Shown in pieces: positions 1 through 12,400 of a stretch of DNA of 64,000 nucleotides. The notes below the pieces were generated by a model that saw only the letters and a program-made list of their open reading frames with translations, did no database searches and was not told the origin of the DNA. The first letter of the stretch is position 1. Every line of letters begins with the position of its first letter. Origin of the DNA: Dictyostelium firmibasis (taxonomy: Eukaryota > Evosea > Eumycetozoa > Dictyosteliales > Dictyosteliaceae); contig CM069770.1 of NCBI GenBank assembly GCA_036169595.1, forward strand, positions 376,501-440,500. The letters are read 5' to 3'. A program made the translations under genes and the position numbers.

Positions 1-148
1 ATTTTCCAAACTTTTATTTTTTTTTTTTTTTTATTTTATTCTTTAAATTTTTTAAATTTATTATTTTTAAAGAAAAAAAACATAAAAATACTGTTTCTTG
101 GTTGTGTTCTTTTTCATATGTAAAAATAAATGGGATTATAATTATTAC

Positions 149-180
<32 letters not shown>

Positions 181-685
181 ATTTTATTTTTAAGATTTAG
201 ATATTGTTATAAATATCAATCGCAAATCATTTTTTTTTCTTTAAGAAAAAAAACCAAATCACAACAGTTTTCTCCCTATCTTTATTCCAAAACCCAATAT
301 CATCAATATATATATATATATCACACTCACACACACACTTTCACACACCCAAACATTTACACACCCTTATAGAATATATATATATTTATACATATTCAAG
401 ACACAAACACACATTTACTATCCTAATATATCCATTTTAATTTATATTAGCACATTTTTTTAAAAACATATTAATTAATAATAATTTAAATTATTGCTAT
501 TTTCATTTATTTATTTTTTTTATTTTTTTTTTTTCTAATATTTTTTTTTTATATTATAAAAAATTATTTTTCAATTAAAATTTATAATTATTATTTAAAT
601 AATTAATTTAATTATAAAATTTCCAAACTAATCATTTATTGATTTGGCTCAAATCAGTTATAAAATAATAATAATCATTTATAAA

Positions 686-742
<57 letters not shown>

Positions 743-1605
743 TTAATTTAAATTATTAATTTGAAGAATTTTATTACATTTACAATTTATCTTTTATCTT
801 AAAAAAAAAAAAAAAAAAAAAAACATTTTTTTATTAAAAATATATAGAAACTAATTATTATTGGTTTTTATTAATCACTCAATAGGGTAAGTGGGGGGGT
901 AATAATTATTTGTATTTCATATTTTTATTTTATAGTTTGTATTAAAGTTCAATGTTTAAATAAATCAAGAGTTTTTTTTTTTTTACTATATGTAATTTTT
1001 GGTATTAGTAAATTTAATTTTTTTATAAAAAAAAAAAAAAAAAAAAGTGATCGTTATAAATAATGATGATGATGTATTATTTTTTTTTTTTAATATTATT
1101 TCTTTTTTTTTAATATTATTTCTTTTTTTTTATTTAATTTTTTTTTATTTTTTGTTTTTTAACTCTTTTATTTATTTTTTTTTTTTTTTTTATTTAGTTT
1201 ATTATTTGTTTAATAACTATAGTCTAACCTTTAGTTATTTTATTTTTTTTAAAAAAAAAAATAATAGTTTGAAAAAATAAATTATTTAGTTAAAAGATTT
1301 TAAATCAAATAATCAACAACTCAAGATTCAAAGAGAAAAAAATAATTTTAATTATAAATAATAAAAAATCTCCAAAAATACACCCTACTCCCATCATTAT
1401 AAAGATTAACGCACACATTCAAAAAAACAATCATTAAATATTTGTCCACAACTTCGTTTTGGTTCTATTTTTAAAAAAAAAAAATAAAAAAAATAATAAT
1501 TATTTTTAAAAAAAAAAAAAAAAAAATAGAAAAAAAACCTTCAAAAACACCAAACACAAACGAGCGCGAAAAACAACACTCATACTCACACAAATTTTAT
1601 AAAAC

Positions 1606-1642
<37 letters not shown>

Positions 1643-2093
1643 AAAATTAAAATTAAAACAACATAACCCCCCTTTACCATTAATCAATTATCAAAAAATA
1701 ATAATAATAAAACTAATAATAATAATAATTTCTTTAAATAATTATTCAATAACAAAATATATATATAAAAACAAAACAAACATTTAAATCATTTTTGTTT
1801 TTACATTTTTTTAAAAAAAAAAAAAAAAATTAAAAAAAAAAATTAAAAAAAAAATTAAAAAAAAATACTTTTAAAATTCTATTTTTTTTAAATTTTATTT
1901 TATTTTAAATTTATCGCAAGGTGTGCTTAATTTTTTACACTTTAAAATTTTTTTTTTATAAAAAAACATAAATCAAAAAAACTCAACAAATATCAAAAAT
2001 ATATAAACAAGACATACAAATTGTATATGAATAAATAAAACAATAGAGCAGCTATTCAATTAGAATAATATTATAAAAAACATATAAAAAAAA
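1..2093. other. AT-rich intergenic / upstream region
   Basis: No gene is visible. The stretch holds poly-A and poly-T tracts, an AAT triplet run near 682-740, and CA-rich patches near 320-430 and 1380-1620 that stand out from the pure A/T background. Short open frames here are poly-Phe/Ile artefacts. The last part probably carries the promoter and 5' UTR of the kinase gene that begins at 2094. Confidence 0.6.
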
Positions 2094-3884
2094 ATGATAT
2101 CAATGGATTCAAATCCTACATTGAGTTTTGAAACATCAGGTAAATATTATATTATAATAATAATAAAAAAATTTAATAAAAAAACAATAAAATATAGATA
2201 AAATAAAAATAAAAACAAAAATAACAATAATAACATGAAATAAATAAAAATAAATAAAAATAAAATTAAATAAAATAAAACAAATAAAAAAAAATAAAAA
2301 AAAAACTTTCGTTTTTTTTTTTTTATTTTTTCACAACAAAAAAAAAAAAAAAATAAATAAAAAAAATAATAATTAAATTATTAATTAAAAAAAAAAAAAT
2401 AAAAAAATAAAAAAAAAGATAATCTGGATGGATTACCGGATGGATCAAAAGCATTTAAAATAAATATAGATGATTTAGAATTTGGACAAGAGATTGGTAA
2501 AGGAGCATATGGTAAAATATTTAAAGGTGAATATTTTGGAACACCAGTAGCAATCAAAGAGATCTCATTACAACCAAACGATGTGAAATATAAAGATTTA
2601 ACGAAATTTATACAGAGAGAGGTAGCAATGTTAAGATTTAGTCATCCAAATTTAGTACAATTTATTGGCGTCTCAGAGAGAGGCTCCAATCTATATATTG
2701 TGACCGAGTTTGTACAGGGTGGAGATTTAGCATACTATTTGTTTAGAAATAAATTCGATGATACACCCGAACAATATATACACAGAAAAGTTAATGTTGG
2801 AAGTAGTTCAACACCAGATCTATCGGATCCAACCATTCATAATGGAGAGAAATTAGTTCAATTGGCATGGCCATTGCGTATAAAGATCGCCTACGATGTG
2901 GCATGTGCAATGGCCTACCTACACTCGAGAAATGTGATTCATCGTGATTTGAAATCCACCAATCTATTGGTTGGTGACAATTGGAGAATTAAGGTGTGTG
3001 ATATGGGATTCGCCAGAACTGCACACGTAGGTGGTGGACCAAGAGCAAAGAGAACAATGACAATTTGTGGTACTACAAATTGTATGGCACCCGAGGTTGT
3101 TCTAGGTCAAGACTATAATGAGGCATGTGATGTTTTCTCATATGGTATAGTGTTATCAGAGATTATCACTCGTATGGACACAACCAATAATCTCAGACCC
3201 TCCTCATTAAAGTATGGTTTGGATGTCGATGTACTTCTACCATTGATACCAAAAGATTGTCCACCACCTTTCTTAAAGTTGGTTCTCGATTGCACAGAAT
3301 ATGATCCAGACTCTAGACCAACCTTCAAAGAGATCACTGAGCGTTTAAAAAGTTTAACTAAAAAATTATCAATACCTCAAGTTTTACCACCTTTAAGAAT
3401 TTTAGCACAATCACCTTTAACCTCACCAATTCAATCACCAATTTCAACAAAAAGTCAATTCAATCCAAATTTATTTAAATCAATTGTACATAATAATCAT
3501 AGTAGTAATAATAGTAGCGGATATAGTAATGCTGGTAGTAGTAGTAGTTGTAGTAACAACAACCATACCAATATAAATATAACAATAAATAGTATAAATA
3601 TAAATAGTAGTAATAATAATATAAATAATAATAGTTTTTCAGGAAGACAAGAAGAATTAATGTCACCAATATCAATGGGAGATGAAAGTGATTTAGATTC
3701 CGATGATGAGGATGATTCTTATACTTCTTCAGCTTCTTCAAGTAGATGTAATTCAAGAAATGGTAAAATTATAAATGGAGGAAAACAAATGGGTTATATA
3801 ATAAAACATCATTATAGTAGTGATTTGGAATCATCACCTAATGGTAATAATATTAATAACAACACCAATAATAATAATAATAAC

Positions 3885-3918
<34 letters not shown>

Positions 3919-4586
3919 GCGGCAATCATAATAGTATTAATAACAATAGTTTAAGTTTAGGAGTATCATCATCACCAATTCAAATTGGGATTGGGTTATC
4001 ACCAAAATCGCCAACACCATCATCAATGTCACCACCAACATCTGTAAAATCTTATCACATTAATAATAACACCACAACTACCAATAATAATAAACTATCA
4101 TCGTCACCAGTTAAAAATTCACCAAAATCAAATAGATTTTCAAATGGATCATTAAAACAGCAATTCCAACAATATCAACAACAACAACAACAATTATTTT
4201 TAAATAGTAATGAGGATGATAAAGAGTTGGAAGAATTATCAAAATCAATTGATGATACTTTTAGATTACATTTTTCACCTTTAAATATTTCACCTTCTCA
4301 TCACAATAATAATAACAATAATTTTAATAATTATCATTTAAGTCAACATAGTCATATTAATGGTCATTTAATATCTCCAACAATTATATCTTCCTCATCA
4401 TCAACAACTTCTTCATCAACTTCAACACCTTCATTGGTCAGTTTAACATCATCGAGGGATCACCACCATCATCTATCAGCAACTTCTTCACCAACTAACA
4501 TTAAACCATTATCTTCTTCAATTGCCTCAAATTCTTCAGTTTTCACTCCTTTAGGTAGTGGATTAACTAGAACTGTACAAAGTTAA
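2094..4586 (+). CDS. TKL-type protein kinase with long Asn/Ser-rich tail
   Basis: Predicted 737-residue protein kinase. Exon 1 is 2094-2139 (ATG at 2094, donor GTAAAT) and exon 2 is 2419-4586. The join keeps the frame and restores the glycine-rich loop GKGAYG (about residues 42-47) and the ATP-binding lysine in VAIK (62). A start at the first in-frame codon of the long open frame (2583) would lack these, so the upstream exon is needed. Further motifs are HRDLKSTN (190-197), typical of tyrosine-kinase-like enzymes, DMG (210-212) in place of the usual DFG, and APE (239-241). A ~40-residue insert lies between the hinge region and HRD. After the kinase domain (ends about residue 345) the protein is low-complexity Asn, Ser and Gln with an acidic patch and many SP sites. 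Substrate and pathway are unknown. Probably cytosolic, since no signal peptide or membrane segment is seen. Confidence 0.92.
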
Positions 4587-5314
4587 CCATTGGAAAAAAA
4601 AAATAATAAAAACAAAAATAAAAATAAAAATAAAATAAAATAATAATAAAATAAATAAATATATTTTAATTTATTTATTTTTTTGAAAACTCAAAATATT
4701 TAAATTTAAATTCCTTTTAAATTTCTTTTTTTTTTTTTTTTTTTTTCCTTTAAATTGATATTCCACACTTTTTTTCAAAAAATTAAAATTATCAAATGGT
4801 TTACAAGAAATCATTTGGTACGAAATTTAATTATAATAAAAGATCGAGTTAAAGTCTAAGTTTAACACTTTTTTTTTTTTTTACAAACTCGATCAGTTGG
4901 CATCATTTGGAAAAATCCCGAAAATTAAAAAAAGTTCGAAATCTTTGTGGGATCTCATTCGATTTTTTTTCAAATGTTTTAAAAAACTATAAAATTAAAA
5001 AAAAAAAAAAAATTCAAAGAAACCCACAACAACTTTAAAACCCCAAACCTTCCTGATGAAATGAAAAAAAAAAAAAAAAGGAAGGGTTGACAAAAATATC
5101 TTATTTATTTTTTTTTGTACATACCAATCGAATAATTATTATTTTTTATATTTTATATTTCTTTTTTTAACTTTTTTCTTTTTTTTTTTTTTCTCATAAC
5201 TTTATAAAAATTTTTTTTTTTTTTTTTTTTTTAAAAAATAAATTTTTTTCTTTTTATATATAAAAAATTATTTATGATAATAAAGAAATAAAAAAAAAAA
5301 AAGATAAATAAAAA
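4587..5314. other. Intergenic region between kinase and first array gene
   Basis: No gene seen. It contains a short inverted repeat (GATCGAGTT at 4842-4850 and AACTCGATC at 4886-4894) around a poly-T tract. The CAAACTCGATC word recurs in the intergenic DNA before both pseudogenes (near 18530 and 25568). The final ~150 bases are T-runs and the A-rich leader of the gene at 5315. Confidence 0.5.
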
Positions 5315-8300
5315 ATGAAACTAATAAATTTTATTTTAATTTTTACAATATTTTTAAGTATTAATAATAATTTTGTAAATTCAGTGGATCAATGTGAAGT
5401 ACCTATTCAAATTTCTACAGAGAATTCATGTGGTAATAATCCATCAAGAGCTATAATTTATAATTATCTTGATTATTTTGATAGTTTTACTGTAACACCA
5501 AATGCTCAAGTATCAGTGAATGTAGCAGCAGGAAATTCTTATTGGAATTTAAAGGATGATGTACCTTATACATTTACTTTTAGATATAAAAATTGTAGTA
5601 ATTATATTTCTCAATTAGTAGTAACAAAAGGAATGTATTATGAACTTTTAACAGAGCCATTATGCCAAATGACACAAGTTAATTTTACAGTTCATAATTG
5701 GGGTTTGAATGGTGGTTCTTATAATTTTACTGGTACTCCATCTCTACAAAACGTTTATAACCAAATGGGTCAATGTAACATTAATTTTTATATTTATCCA
5801 AAGTCTAATTCCAAAGGTGTTCTTCACAATGGTGCTGTCAAATACACATTCGGAACATGTGGTTTCAAAAATGGTTCCATTAGCATTGATTTTACAAAAG
5901 GATATACAAAGTCTCGTTTATTCAATGTAAATGACAACCAATTTGCCAATGAAATCAAGGCAAATTCAACAGGTTTGTACAAAGATTTGGGCCAAAATGA
6001 CTATTTCCTTTTCCTTGATTCAACTGAATGTGGCACTGAAAGAATCAGAATAAGTTTAAATGATGTTTTCACTCCAATGGAAATCAATTATGAATATGTT
6101 CCAAATCTTATTGAAAATTCAATTATATCATTATCATTATCAAGTGGCCCAACTGGAGTTATAAACAATACAAATGTTAATGCATTTTTCCCAAATAATA
6201 TTTTTACTTTTCCACTTGGAAATTGGACTCATAAAAATTCAAGTTTAGGAGGCGATTATACCTATTATGGATATAGTTATAATTCAGACTTTTCAACAGA
6301 TTTGTTTAAACCAAAGTGCTACTATGGTGAAAGTCTTAAAACATTTTTTTATTATCCTTATTTTAATTTTACAGTGGAAAGAAATGAAAGTTGTTTAAAT
6401 AATGTTACCATTACATTTTATCCATCAACTAGAAAAATTTCAATTTATGATAATGATGAAGAATTGGGTTATCCAATGACAAACAATGTTTTATCAATCC
6501 CATATAATAAAAATTTATATATTTATGATGAAATGTCAGAGTCAAATATATACTACTCAACAGTTTTTACTCCAAAACCATCATATTTTATTGTTGAAAG
6601 TTCAAATGGTACTGGTTGTTGGAAAACTTATAATATAACAATTGGAAATTATGAAATATATAGTGTTCTTAAATTACAAGTAGTAGACATCAATAATGAT
6701 GAGTTTTATTTTTATCCAATCGATGGTGTATTTGTTAATGTACCAGCCAATAATTTTAAAATCCTTTATACCACTGAAAATTGTACAAATCCATCTTACT
6801 TTAGAATTGATAAATCAAATTATAATTCTCCTATTGGTGATATAACAATTAAATATACTACATTAAGTGTTGGTAATTGTACTTCACCAACTTTATTCAC
6901 AATGTCAGCAAATACAACATTAGGTTTTTTCACTTCTGAAGAGACTGAGTCCTATTCTGAAACCGAACAATTAAATTTCAACATTCCAACAACCCTTTGT
7001 GGCATTCCTGCTTTTTTTTATGGTCCAAAATTAACTGATGAACGTCCACTTAATTTTGTAGCTATCTCAGATTTTAGTTGTAATTCCAGTGGTAATCCTG
7101 TTCAATTTAAACCTACAAATGGATACTATATTACACAAGTGTTTTCAAATGGTGTTCAGTTAAGCTCACAAACCTGGTTAGGCTACACCAATTGTTATTT
7201 TATCAATTCAGGTGTTAATAATGTAACTGTCCAGTATTCAGGTCCAAATGGAGCATGTTATGGATTTAAAACAATAAATGTTCAATCAAATTATGAGACA
7301 CCTATTGTTCAAGTAAGTCCAGTTACTGATTGTAACAATGGTGATGGTAAAATTGTAATTTTAAATTACCAAAATTTTACATCTCTTAACATTGTAATAG
7401 GTGGTTATTATCAAAACATTATCTCTGGTGTAGTTGGTAATCTTTCTTCCAATACCTACTCAATAGTATATAATCACAATCAAACATGTTCAAATAGTAT
7501 AACGGTTACTATACCAACATTAGTACCAAATGTAGATATCACAACATCCATTATTAACAATCCAACTTGTTTCACTTCAAATCTTGGAAATAATAATGCT
7601 GATGGTTCAATTAAAGTAAATCTAAAAATAAACAATGTTCAAATTAACAATTTCGATATTGAAAATCAAAATCCAAGTTATACTTTTAGAAGTGGTGTTT
7701 ATGGAGCAGCTGGTTTTGGTATAAATTCATTAAAAATTTCTTATGGTTCTTGTGTTTGGAACAGAGATGTTAATGTAACAGTAGTTAATACCCCACAATT
7801 TTCATTACAAAAGGTTTTAAATGATACATGTTATTATTCAAGTTCTTATAAATTAATCAACAATAATCCAAATGTTGTAGTTAGTCAAATTTCAAGATTC
7901 CCAGGAAACTATATAAGATATCAAAATGAATTTTATTTCCAAATTTCATCATATTATAATCAAATCACTTATAGTTTAAACTGGAATGACTTTTGTTATG
8001 GCGATTTTACTCAAGAATTTACTCAAGATGAATATTATAATTTTAATCAATCATTGATTAATTATCAAATTGTAAAAGCAGATAATTGTAGTACATTAAA
8101 AATCGATTTAATAATTACAAATATGAATTTATTTTCAGCTCTAACCTTGAATAATAAATCACCAACTTCAATTAATTCAACACATGCAGTTTTCAAAAAC
8201 TTACCACCATCAAGTAGTTATTATGTTTACTTTGATTTACCAAATGGTTGTTCATTGAATCAAGAGGTTGGCTTTGAGGAACTCTCTTCAGGTTTTACTA

Positions 8301-8917
8301 AAGAAAAATTGAATGTCAATATAACCAATGATATTTGTTATAGTGGTAAAGGTTCAATTGATCTTTTATCAACAATCGATACTGAAAACTATTATTACAG
8401 TTTCCTAAATATAAATGGTGGCGTCGAAGATTTCCCATTAACTACTTTCCTAACTAATAATAATAATAATAACTTGTTAAACTTGAAAACTGGTACCTAT
8501 AATATCTCTCGTACTTGTAAAAATATTACAAATTGTTTCATATCAACATCGATTAATATTAAAAGTGATAATCCATCAATTGAATCAGTGATTATTAATC
8601 ATTCATATGGTAAATTAAACAATGGTTCAGTCGAAGTTAAATTAAACTATAATTCATCATATCCAATTACCTATGAACTCGTTGGTACAAAATTATCAAA
8701 TAATAATGGTAAATTCATTAATTTATCACCAAAAGATTATCAATTAAAAATTACAATCACTGATAGAATGTGTCCAGTCACTTTATCAAAAACATTCACA
8801 GTCAAATTAATTTCACTACCATCAACAGATTCAAGTGAAGAACTATCAACATCCTCATTTGTTCAAACAAATCTTTTATTATTATCAATTTTAATTTTAA
8901 CAATTATCTTATTATAA
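5315..8917 (+). CDS. Secreted GPI-anchored-type protein, array member 1
   Basis: Single-exon gene for 1200 residues. Residues 1-23 form a signal peptide (MKLINFILIFTIFLS...). The C terminus has a Ser/Thr-rich stretch followed by a purely hydrophobic end with no charged tail, the pattern of a GPI-attachment signal, so the protein is predicted to sit on the outer surface. Many NxS/T sites suggest heavy N-glycosylation. The body holds several Cys-containing modules of the form NPTC..nGSI...(Y)...L...Y......C, resembling SprB-like beta-sandwich repeats. No enzyme motif is seen. It is the first of four tandem paralogues plus two pseudogenes, and a fifth paralogue lies at 53205. Its last ~290 bases of coding sequence are nearly identical to member 2 although upstream parts are clearly diverged. 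Function unknown; adhesion or recognition is inference only. Confidence 0.88.
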   Translation: MKLINFILIFTIFLSINNNFVNSVDQCEVPIQISTENSCGNNPSRAIIYNYLDYFDSFTVTPNAQVSVNVAAGNSYWNLKDDVPYTFTFRYKNCSNYISQLVVTKGMYYELLTEPLCQMTQVNFTVHNWGLNGGSYNFTGTPSLQNVYNQMGQCNINFYIYPKSNSKGVLHNGAVKYTFGTCGFKNGSISIDFTKGYTKSRLFNVNDNQFANEIKANSTGLYKDLGQNDYFLFLDSTECGTERIRISLNDVFTPMEINYEYVPNLIENSIISLSLSSGPTGVINNTNVNAFFPNNIFTFPLGNWTHKNSSLGGDYTYYGYSYNSDFSTDLFKPKCYYGESLKTFFYYPYFNFTVERNESCLNNVTITFYPSTRKISIYDNDEELGYPMTNNVLSIPYNKNLYIYDEMSESNIYYSTVFTPKPSYFIVESSNGTGCWKTYNITIGNYEIYSVLKLQVVDINNDEFYFYPIDGVFVNVPANNFKILYTTENCTNPSYFRIDKSNYNSPIGDITIKYTTLSVGNCTSPTLFTMSANTTLGFFTSEETESYSETEQLNFNIPTTLCGIPAFFYGPKLTDERPLNFVAISDFSCNSSGNPVQFKPTNGYYITQVFSNGVQLSSQTWLGYTNCYFINSGVNNVTVQYSGPNGACYGFKTINVQSNYETPIVQVSPVTDCNNGDGKIVILNYQNFTSLNIVIGGYYQNIISGVVGNLSSNTYSIVYNHNQTCSNSITVTIPTLVPNVDITTSIINNPTCFTSNLGNNNADGSIKVNLKINNVQINNFDIENQNPSYTFRSGVYGAAGFGINSLKISYGSCVWNRDVNVTVVNTPQFSLQKVLNDTCYYSSSYKLINNNPNVVVSQISRFPGNYIRYQNEFYFQISSYYNQITYSLNWNDFCYGDFTQEFTQDEYYNFNQSLINYQIVKADNCSTLKIDLIITNMNLFSALTLNNKSPTSINSTHAVFKNLPPSSSYYVYFDLPNGCSLNQEVGFEELSSGFTKEKLNVNITNDICYSGKGSIDLLSTIDTENYYYSFLNINGGVEDFPLTTFLTNNNNNNLLNLKTGTYNISRTCKNITNCFISTSINIKSDNPSIESVIINHSYGKLNNGSVEVKLNYNSSYPITYELVGTKLSNNNGKFINLSPKDYQLKITITDRMCPVTLSKTFTVKLISLPSTDSSEELSTSSFVQTNLLLLSILILTIILL

Positions 8918-9135
8918 ATTTAAAAAATTAAATAAAAAAAAATTGTTCACAATCTAATTAATATCTTTTTAATAAATTGTATTTTGATAAGTTAAAAAAA
9001 AAAAAGTATAAACATAATTTTATAATAATTAATTTTTTTATTCTTGAAAAAAGTTAAATTTTGGTGATTGCAAAAAAAATTACGAATTTTTGAGATCAGA
9101 TCAGATTGAATGGATTTTTTTTTTTAAAATTATAA

Positions 9136-9169
<34 letters not shown>

Positions 9170-9475
9170 CAAAAAAATTCAATGAAACCGTGCAACCCAT
9201 CCTGATTTTGATAAGATCAAAATATCTTTTTTTTTATTTTTTAACTTATCGAAATACTATTTTTAAAATTTTTTTTTTTTTTTTTTATAAACTTATCAAA
9301 ATACTTTTTTTTATTAATTTTTTTTTTCTCTATTTTTTTTTATTTAAATTGTTATTTTTTTTTTTTTTTTTTATTTTTTTCAAAAACCTATTTATACAAA
9401 AAAAGAAAATAAATAAAAAAATATAAAAAATTAAAAAAATTTTTTTTTTTAAAATTTAACAAAAAAAAAAAAAAA
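8918..9475. other. Intergenic / promoter region of array member 2
   Basis: No gene is visible. It is mostly A/T homopolymer with a small less-AT patch near 9060-9115 containing a doubled GATCAGATCAG word. The element TATAAACTTATCAAAATA (9286-9303) recurs upstream of members 3 and 4. Confidence 0.5.
9286..9303 (+). promoter_or_regulatory. Conserved upstream element TATAAACTTAYCAAAATA
   Basis: An 18-base word between T-tracts, 190 bases before the ATG of array member 2. It recurs with one C/T change before member 3 (14191-14208, 223 bases upstream) and member 4 (21220-21237, ~232 bases upstream). Members 3 and 4 are a recent duplicate pair, so only two of the three occurrences are independent. 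A role as core promoter or transcription-factor site is inference. Confidence 0.35.
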
Positions 9476-12400
9476 ATGAAATTAATAAATTTTATTTTAT
9501 TTTTCACAATTTTTTTTTACACTAATAATAATTCTGTAATTTCGTTGGATCCATGCCAAGTACCTATTCAAGTTAATTCATACAGTTCATGTGGTAATAT
9601 TCGTTCAAAATTTGTAGTTTATAAGGATCTATATTATTTTGATAGTATTGAAGTAACTCCTTATGTTCAAGTTGTTAATTTTATAGATTATGGATATATT
9701 TCATGGGAATTAAAGAATGGTGTTAATTATACAATTAGTTATAGATATAAAAATTGTAGTAATTATATTTCTCAATCATTTGTACCACAAGGAATGTATT
9801 ATGAACTTTTATCAGAACCATTATGTCCAATGACCTTATTTAATTATACTGTTCATAATTGGGGTAACGATGGAAGTTCTTTTAATTTAACTGGTACTCC
9901 ACCCATTCAATCTGTTTCCAATCAAATGGGTTCATGTGTATTTAATTTTTATGTTTTTCCAAAGTCAGACTCGAAGGGTGCTCTTCAAAGTGGTGCAATC
10001 AAAATCTCAAATCCAACATGTGGTTTCAATAATGGTTCCATTAGCATTGATTTAACAAAAGGATATTCAAACTCTCATTTATTCTTTGAAAATGATATCT
10101 CGTTAACTAATGAAATTATGGCAACATCACCAGGTGTTTACAATGGTTTAAATGATAACGGTTATTACCTTTTCATTTATTCAACTGAATGTGGCACTGA
10201 AAAAATCAAAATAAATTTAATGAGTATTTTTACGCCAATGGAAATCAAATTTGAATATGTTCCAAATCTTTATCAAGATTCAGTTATATCATTATCATTA
10301 GCAAGTGGTCCAAATGGAGTTATTAACAATACCAATGTTATGGCTTATTTCCCAGATTCTGATTATACTTCACCACTTGGAGAGTGGACTAATACAAATG
10401 CTAGTTTTGGAGGTAAAAATACCAACTATGGATATTACTATTACAAAGATTTTTCAACAAATTCAAATAAACCATTGTGCTACTATAGTGATTCAATTCG
10501 TACACTTTACTATTATCCTAATATTAATTTTACAGTCGAAAGAAATGAAAGTTGTTCAAATAATGTTACAATTACATTTTACCCACCAACTCAAAAAATT
10601 ATAATTTATGATGCGGATATTATTTTCCTTACTTATCCAATGGAAAACAATGTTTTATCAATCCCATATAATAAAAATTTATATATTATGGATCAAGCAT
10701 CAGCTTCAAACATATTTTACACAACATATTTCACTAGTAAACCATCATACATTATTGTTGAAAGTTCAAACGGTACAGGTTGTTGGAAAACTTATAATAT
10801 AACAATTGGAAATTATGAAAACTATAGAGATCTCAAACTATTAGTATCCAATAATAATAATGACAACTATTATTTTTATCCAGTCAATGGTGTATTTGTT
10901 AATGTACCAGCAAATTTTTTTAAAATCTATTATACCACTGGAGATTGTCAAACACCATCTTACTTTGTAATTGATAAATCAGATTACTCTACTCCTATGG
11001 ATAATATAACAATTGAATATACTACATTGAAAGCAGGTAATTGTACTTCACCAACAGTATTTAGAATGTCAGTAAATACAACAATTGGTTCTTTCACTTC
11101 TGAAGATATAGAATCTTATTCTCAATCTAAAAAGTTAAATTTCAACCTTCCAAATTCCCTTTGTAGCCTTTCTGCTTATTTTGATGGTCCAAAATTAATT
11201 GATGAAAGCCCAATTAATTTTAATATTCTTTCAAATATAAATTGTAATTATACTAGTGGTAATGTAGTAAATTTCACAACTACAAATGGATATAATATGG
11301 GTGTACTTTTAAATGGTGTTAGTTTATATCCACAAACATGGAATAATATCAATAATTGTTATTACCTCAATACAGGTGTTAATGATATCACTATTCAATA
11401 TTCAGGTCCAAATGGAGCATGTTTTGGTTTCAAAACAATAAATATTCAACCAACTATTGAAACACCTATTGTTCAAGTTAGTCCAGTTACAAATTGTACA
11501 AGCGGTAATGGTAAAATTACAATTTTAAATTACCAAAACTTTAGTACTCTTGGAATTAATTATGATGGTCAATATCAAAGTATTTATTCAGGAATTATTG
11601 AAAATCTTAATTCTGTTACATACACATTATTATATTCTCAAAATCAAGCATGTTCAAGTAGTATAATGGTTAATATTCCGACATCAGAACAAATCGCTCA
11701 AATCTCAACATCAATTATTAACAATCCAACTTGTTATTATTCCTCTCTTGGTGAAGATAATGCAGATGGTTCAATTAAAGTAAATCTAAAAGTAGATAAT
11801 GTTCAAATTAACAATTTCAATATTGAAAATCAAAATCCAGGGTTCACTTTTGCCAATGGTATTTATGAAGCAGCTGGTTTTGGTATAAACTCATTAAAAA
11901 TATCATACGGTGCTTGTGTTTGGAATAGAGATGTTAATGTAACAGTGGTTAATACCCCACAATTTTCATTACAAAAGGTTTTAAATGATACATGTAATTA
12001 TGCTAGTATATATAAATTGGTTAACAATAATTCAAATGTTGTTGTTAGTATTGTTAATGGTGTCTCAAGTGGAGGTTATGTGTTTTATCAAAATGAATAT
12101 TATTTTCAACCAACATCAAGTGGAACATTCATTTATTATCTTTCCTGGAATACTGAATGTAATGGTCAGTTTTCCCAAGATCTTCCAAATAATGAAAATT
12201 ATAATTTTATATTCAATAATAATATTATTGAATATCAAATTATAAAAGCAGATAATTGTACTTCATTAAAAATCGATTTAATAATTACAAATATGAATTT
12301 ATTTTCATTTACAACCCTATCTAATAAATCACCAACTTCAATTAATTCAACACATGCAGTTTTCAAAAACTTACCACCATCAAGTAGTTACAATGTTGAA

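Noticed and set aside
1047-1280. Open frame of 77 codons
   Set aside because: Almost only Phe, Ile, Leu and Asn from T-runs; no gene-like composition.
2103-2116. GGATTCAAATCC word resembling a tRNA T-arm
   Set aside because: It lies inside coding exon 1 of the kinase and no cloverleaf can be formed around it.
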